From positions 1 to 51,616 of the IMG/VR virus record IMGVR_UViG_3300046313_000435: a stretch of 51,616 nucleotides of DNA; one strand, written 5' to 3'. Made by a program: the position numbers and the translations under genes. Position 1 is the stretch's first letter. Every line of letters begins with the position of its first letter. Source of the DNA: a virus. The notes under the pieces are model-generated. The model had not been told where the DNA came from and did not search any database. It saw nothing but the letters and a program-made list of their open reading frames with translations. This document shows positions 47,628 through 51,616 of the stretch, piece after piece.

Positions 47628-48260
47628 TTAGCGTTGAGCACGCAAGCACCGAACTTTAAGTTCGAAGATGCTAGGGTCATAAGAGATGACGATTGGAGCA
47701 TCGGGCTCCTTGGCTTTTTCCCACTCTGAGCGGGCAAGCTTGTGCGATTCTTCGGCGGAACGAAGTCCGACTGATGTTTCTGAATAAGCCGGGAATAAAA
47801 CCGGACCACATTCATGCAGAACTATCTCAGTGATGACCCTTCGGTCCATCTCGCTTGCATCTTTTGCAAACGACCACTCTTGTTTTCGAATCTCGAACAT
47901 GAATGACTGGCCTTGAACGTCGCCACGCCGAATGTACTCGACAACATCGCGACCGACTTGAGTATCTGGAGGCTCAACCTCCATCCAAAGACCTTTTTCG
48001 TCTTCAGTCACTCGTAGAGTCCCGCCAGAGGTAGACCCGAGAACATAGTTAGGATCGTGATTGAACAGAGAAACAACACGCTGATTGGAATCAAGAGAAC
48101 TTTTGAAAGCACCGCGAGCAATGGATTCCATGAACCATCCCCCGATGTTGGCTTCGACATCAAATAGAGCAGCGTATCCCTGAATGACGGGGGCTTTGTC
48201 TTCTCTGGCTTCGAGCTTAACGCTCTCGGTTATAGTTCTTCGCTCAACTTGCTGTTTCAT
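47628..48260 (-). CDS. HK97-type prohead protease
   Basis: A 210-residue protein with ATG after AGGGAGAGC. IQGYAALFDVEANIGGWFME, then SLFNHDPNYVLGSTSGGTLR with the catalytic His, and RRGDVQGQSFMFEIRKQEW with the Ser, are diagnostic for the phage prohead protease family (U35/S78). It cleaves the capsid delta domain during maturation. Located between portal and capsid genes as in HK97. Confidence 0.92.
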   Translation of the reverse strand: MKQQVERRTITESVKLEAREDKAPVIQGYAALFDVEANIGGWFMESIARGAFKSSLDSNQRVVSLFNHDPNYVLGSTSGGTLRVTEDEKGLWMEVEPPDTQVGRDVVEYIRRGDVQGQSFMFEIRKQEWSFAKDASEMDRRVITEIVLHECGPVLFPAYSETSVGLRSAEESHKLARSEWEKAKEPDAPIVISYDPSIFELKVRCLRAQR

Positions 48261-48267
48261 GCTCTCC

Positions 48268-49881
48268 CTAACTATAGCTCAAGACCCTCTCGGTCCAACA
48301 CCCGCCAATTTTGCCCTCATCCCTCTCGTACCCAAGGGCCGGATCTTTCATCCACTTCTCAACGCCCGCTCGAATCTCAGAAACGTACTGCTCGATGGGC
48401 TCTTTAATATCCCCGCCCACACCAGCGAGCTGGGTGTATCCGCTAAATATTTCAGAGAGGCATCCTTCCGCAAAACTTCGATGCTCATTGATGAACTCTT
48501 CGAACCAAGACCTGAATTCTTCACTGGTTTTTTTCTTCGCTGCACTCTTTATAGCTCCCGCCTCTTTGCGAATCACACGGGTCCAAGCTTCTTTGAGCGG
48601 GCCACGGAACGCTGCCCTAACTTTGTCATCTTCCTCGGTATCGTCCTCAACTTCGGGCTCTACTTTCACGGGCTCCTGTCCCTCTTGCCCCGCCGGCACC
48701 ATGTTGAGCGGCGAAAGGTAGACATCACCCTCCGGCCCGATAGGATTCATGTTCTCTTTGGCTCTAATATCGTTAGCAGAGAGCCATCCCCACTGCCTGC
48801 CGGCTGTATAAGCCTGAGATCGGGCTGTCATATCGCCTCTTAGTAGGCCATCGAGTAGGAATTCTGCGAAGAATTCACGGTCATCACCATCAAAAAAGTC
48901 CCTTGTTATGGCGTCTTCCCACATTCTGAACCAAGGAAGGAGGCAATAAGTGACGAATTCTTGGCCCTGCTGCTCGATATTTGAGAACGAAGACTTGGTT
49001 AAATCAGCCAACATATGGGGCGGAACGCGGTAAATTCGGGCTATTTCCTCAATTTGGAAGCGTCTTTGCTCTAAAAACTGGGCATCTGCCTGCGGAATAC
49101 CCATCGGCTTCCACTTCAATCCGGCTTCCAGTACCGCTACTTTCTTCCCGCGATTCACTCCGCCGTGGAGCTCCTGCCAGGAGTTGCGTAAATTCGCCCT
49201 TGCCTCTTGCGACATCTCGCCCGACTCGTACTCCAGCACGCCAGCAGGAAAAGCCCCGCCTTCGAAGAAGTTAGTACCGAAACTCTCTAAGCTGAGCCCC
49301 ATTTGTATCGCTTGCTTCGCTGCCGAGATAGGACTCAAGCCTTCGAGCCCCGAATCACGATAACCTCTGAGGTGGAACACGTCTTCAGGCGCTAAAACAG
49401 CCTCGCCCCCGCCTTTTATTCGAACCTTATAGACCAAGCCCGCTTCTGTAAGGTCAGGCTTCACTCTTGATGGGTGCAGCGGATGCAACTCGAGCACCTC
49501 GCCCGCCTTGTTTCTTAAAATCTGAGCGTACGCATTGCCCCAAAGTAGCACGTGAGCCATGAGCATCTGACGAAACTCAACGCCCGACGTCTTCATGTTG
49601 TTGGGCTTGGTTCTCAAAACCTTAAAGAGAGGTAGGTTCGATGCTTTTTTCTTCTCTCTCTCGCCCACTCTTTGGTAAATGTTGAGCGGTACCGACGCCA
49701 CGGTCTCTGAAATAATCTTTACGCAAGCAAAAATCGCGCTGAAAGCTAGTGCGGATTCAGGAGTAACAGGCACTTGGTCGCCAAGATAGACGTATGACCC
49801 GCCTGAGAATGCGCTATCGTTAGTTACGGCAACGCTTCGTTTGGTTGCTGTGAATGGAAGAGTTATCCCGAAGAGCTTCAT
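48268..49881 (-). CDS. HK97-type portal protein
   Basis: A 537-residue portal protein: AFSAIFACVKIISETVASVP, QMLMAHVLLWGNAYAQILRN, FHLRGYRDSGLEGLSPISAA and FRMWEDAITRDFF are the family blocks. After about residue 410 there is an acidic linker (EPVKVEPEVEDDTEEDD) and a charged C-terminal extension of about 110 residues not seen in the shortest portal proteins. It forms the dodecameric DNA gate and docks the terminase. Confidence 0.92.
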   Translation of the reverse strand: MKLFGITLPFTATKRSVAVTNDSAFSGGSYVYLGDQVPVTPESALAFSAIFACVKIISETVASVPLNIYQRVGEREKKKASNLPLFKVLRTKPNNMKTSGVEFRQMLMAHVLLWGNAYAQILRNKAGEVLELHPLHPSRVKPDLTEAGLVYKVRIKGGGEAVLAPEDVFHLRGYRDSGLEGLSPISAAKQAIQMGLSLESFGTNFFEGGAFPAGVLEYESGEMSQEARANLRNSWQELHGGVNRGKKVAVLEAGLKWKPMGIPQADAQFLEQRRFQIEEIARIYRVPPHMLADLTKSSFSNIEQQGQEFVTYCLLPWFRMWEDAITRDFFDGDDREFFAEFLLDGLLRGDMTARSQAYTAGRQWGWLSANDIRAKENMNPIGPEGDVYLSPLNMVPAGQEGQEPVKVEPEVEDDTEEDDKVRAAFRGPLKEAWTRVIRKEAGAIKSAAKKKTSEEFRSWFEEFINEHRSFAEGCLSEIFSGYTQLAGVGGDIKEPIEQYVSEIRAGVEKWMKDPALGYERDEGKIGGCWTERVLSYS

Positions 49882-49944
49882 CCAGGGTTTTCGAAAATTA
49901 GGCTGTCAATCGTAAGCTTGCCACAAAAGATGGTGGCTCGATAC

Positions 49945-51616
49945 CTATAACACCGTGAGACCACGGGACTCGTAGGGGTTGACCACGTTTAGCCGAAGAG
50001 TTGCTCTACCAATTCCCATAATCATCGCCACCACTCCATCAATTCGTTCTGCGCTCTTCTCTTTATCGGCCTTGACGTTTCCTGCCGGGTCCGATTTGAC
50101 AGAAACGTTGTCGAACATCCACTTCAACACGGGGTTGCCATCATGCCTGAGCTTGGCACTCATAACTAAAGCCTCTGTTGCCTTCATGGGGGCTGAGAAA
50201 CTTGCAAAACCTTGCCGCACTTCCATCACCTTGAGTCCGTCCTCCTCTTGTAGTTGCTGCAAGAGCTGAGTCGCATTCCACGGGTCGGCTGCAATCTCTC
50301 TAATCTTGTAAACTTTTGAGAGTTGATTGATCTTTTCTCGTAGAAACCGATAGTCAATCACGTTGCCAGGTGTTGCCTCGATGAAGTTCTGAGATATCCA
50401 AAGAGGATAAGGCACCCGGTCCCTACGAGCCCTTAGTTCTGCGTTCTCTTTAGGGACCCAGAAGAACGGAAGCACTCTATAACAATCATTCTCCCACGGG
50501 AAAACGAGCACAAACGCTGATAAGTCGGTAGTTGTAGAGAGATCTAGGCCCGCATAGCACTCTTTTCCGTACAGTTCCGAGGGGTCGAAGTCCTCTTTGC
50601 AAGCGTCCCACCGCTCAACTGGTATCCATTTTGAGCGGCTATTACACCAAATATTGAGGCGTTTTGTCTTAAAATTGTTCTGTGCAGCGGGTATTTCCTT
50701 CGCTTTATTAGCAAGATCTCGCAGTTCTTCTATGTTTACTGACACCCCGAGGTTCGGATTGCTCTTAATCCATAAGGATTCATCGAGCCAGTTATCACCT
50801 TCGTCTTGTGTGTAGATCAGCGGGAAGTATGCATCATCATCCCTGATACCTTTTAGTACCTGCTCGCCGTGGTGTCTGAACTCTAGGGCGATAGAGTCAC
50901 TAGTGTTGATACCGGCAGTGGTAATCATCCACATCATGGGCTGCTCGCGGGCTCCCATACCTGTCTCGATAACGTCAACCACACCACGATTGCGATGGGC
51001 ATGAACTTCATCGATCAAGCCGGCTGAAGGCGAGAGACCATCGAGTGTGTTGAAGTCTGCCGATAGGGGTTCAAACTTTGAGAAGCTATCAGGCACGGAT
51101 AGGTTGTTGCGAAACGCCTGCACCATACGCGAGAGAAAGGGGGAGGTCTTAACCATCCTCTCTGCTGCGGTATGAATTATCTTCGCTTGGTCTCTAGTTG
51201 TTGCAGCGCTGTAGACCTGAGCACCGGCCTCGCCATCAGCGATTAGAAAGTAAAGCCCGAGGCCAGCAGTCCAACTTGATTTTCCATTTTTTCGGGCCAC
51301 CTCAATGTAGGCTCTTCTGAATCGCCTGACATGAGTATCTTTTCGCTTCCACCCGAACGGAACCCAGAGTGCAAACTGTTGCCAGTCCTCAAGCTCTATC
51401 TTTTGCCCAGCCCACTTACCCTCGATGTGGTTGCAGAACTGAAAGAAGTCGATAACCCTTTGAGCTGCATCAGAGTCGAAGTAATACGAGAAGTCTTCGT
51501 TCGCAAGATCGCGAACATGCCGCTCAACCGCTAGGCGAACAAACTCACAGACGAGAATCCGACCGCCAATGACATCATCAATGTATCGCTCTGCCGGATG
51601 GCGTTTATTTTTTGCC
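49945..51616 (-). CDS. Terminase large subunit, 5' end beyond right edge
   Basis: The frame is open from 49945 to the window edge with no start needed at 51300, because coding sequence continues upstream (ALWVPFGWKRKDTHVRR, then AYIEVARKNGKSSW). ARKNGKSS is the terminase Walker A, LIDEVHAHRN the Walker B, WMITTAGINTSD the C-motif area. In the nuclease domain CYAGLDLSTTTDLSAFVLVF gives the first metal-binding Asp. HK97/lambda-type TerL that cuts and pumps DNA into the head. The missing N-terminus lies outside the window. Confidence 0.93.
   Translation of the reverse strand, partial: AKNKRHPAERYIDDVIGGRILVCEFVRLAVERHVRDLANEDFSYYFDSDAAQRVIDFFQFCNHIEGKWAGQKIELEDWQQFALWVPFGWKRKDTHVRRFRRAYIEVARKNGKSSWTAGLGLYFLIADGEAGAQVYSAATTRDQAKIIHTAAERMVKTSPFLSRMVQAFRNNLSVPDSFSKFEPLSADFNTLDGLSPSAGLIDEVHAHRNRGVVDVIETGMGAREQPMMWMITTAGINTSDSIALEFRHHGEQVLKGIRDDDAYFPLIYTQDEGDNWLDESLWIKSNPNLGVSVNIEELRDLANKAKEIPAAQNNFKTKRLNIWCNSRSKWIPVERWDACKEDFDPSELYGKECYAGLDLSTTTDLSAFVLVFPWENDCYRVLPFFWVPKENAELRARRDRVPYPLWISQNFIEATPGNVIDYRFLREKINQLSKVYKIREIAADPWNATQLLQQLQEEDGLKVMEVRQGFASFSAPMKATEALVMSAKLRHDGNPVLKWMFDNVSVKSDPAGNVKADKEKSAERIDGVVAMIMGIGRATLRLNVVNPYESRGLTVL

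Noticed and set aside
1-51616. CRISPR arrays, insertion sequences, long direct repeats
   Set aside because: I saw no regularly spaced repeats, no transposase motifs and no terminal inverted repeats. Repeated sequence is limited to the gene duplications listed.

Overview
The window is most of the genome of a temperate, long-tailed (siphovirus-type, HK97-like head) phage. The right edge cuts the large terminase gene and the left edge cuts a primase-helicase gene, so both ends are open. The integrase (about 15.6-16.7 kb) belongs to a tyrosine recombinase type that I associate with Planctomycetota, and the segment beside it copies the 3' half of a tRNA-Asn(GTT) gene. I therefore infer a planctomycete host with integration into tRNA-Asn. 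Base composition is moderate (I judge about 50% GC by eye).

Layout. (1) 0-1.35 kb, minus strand: a 59-residue helix-turn-helix (HTH) regulator followed by the primase-helicase. (2) 1.4-4.8 kb, plus strand: replication and recombination genes (Sak4-like ATPase, a DUF669-like protein with an SSB-type acidic tail, an SF2 helicase). (3) About 4.8-5.1 kb: a second small HTH regulator on the minus strand, divergent from the accessory genes. (4) 5.1-14.1 kb, plus strand: about 28 tightly packed small early genes, mostly of unknown function, ending at a UUCG terminator. They are driven by recurring TTGACA-N18 promoters. (5) 14.1-16.7 kb, minus strand: metallophosphoesterase, a small HExxH protein, the attP region and the integrase.

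(6) 16.8-20.9 kb, minus strand: a translationally coupled operon that is unexpected in a siphovirus. It encodes a MobF (TrwC/TraI-type) relaxase with a complete three-histidine motif, two small membrane proteins, a VirD4/TrwB-type coupling ATPase that lacks its own membrane anchor, an excisionase-like HTH protein and two related small proteins. (7) 20.95-21.8 kb: an approximately 830-base segment packed with hairpins and ending in an intrinsic terminator just before the relaxase gene. I read it as a large structured non-coding RNA. (8) 21.8-24.3 kb: a lytic transglycosylase, a two-helix membrane protein, two lipoproteins and other small envelope proteins. (9) 24.2-26.2 kb: an exported protein, GH24 lysozyme and a holin-like protein.

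(10) 26.2-51.6 kb, minus strand: the complete tail and head module. Read in the direction of transcription it runs: terminase, portal, protease, major capsid, head-tail connectors, two tail tube paralogues, G/GT chaperone with a -1 slippery site, tape measure, tail tip (J-like) and appendage proteins. A GIY-YIG homing endonuclease sits exactly at the start of one appendage gene.

Taken together, the element has a phage life cycle (integration, packaging, lysis) and also the DNA-processing half of a conjugation or mobilization system. It looks like a phage-plasmid-type hybrid that might move both in virions and by mobilization. No mating-pair ATPases (VirB4/VirB11) are visible in the window.
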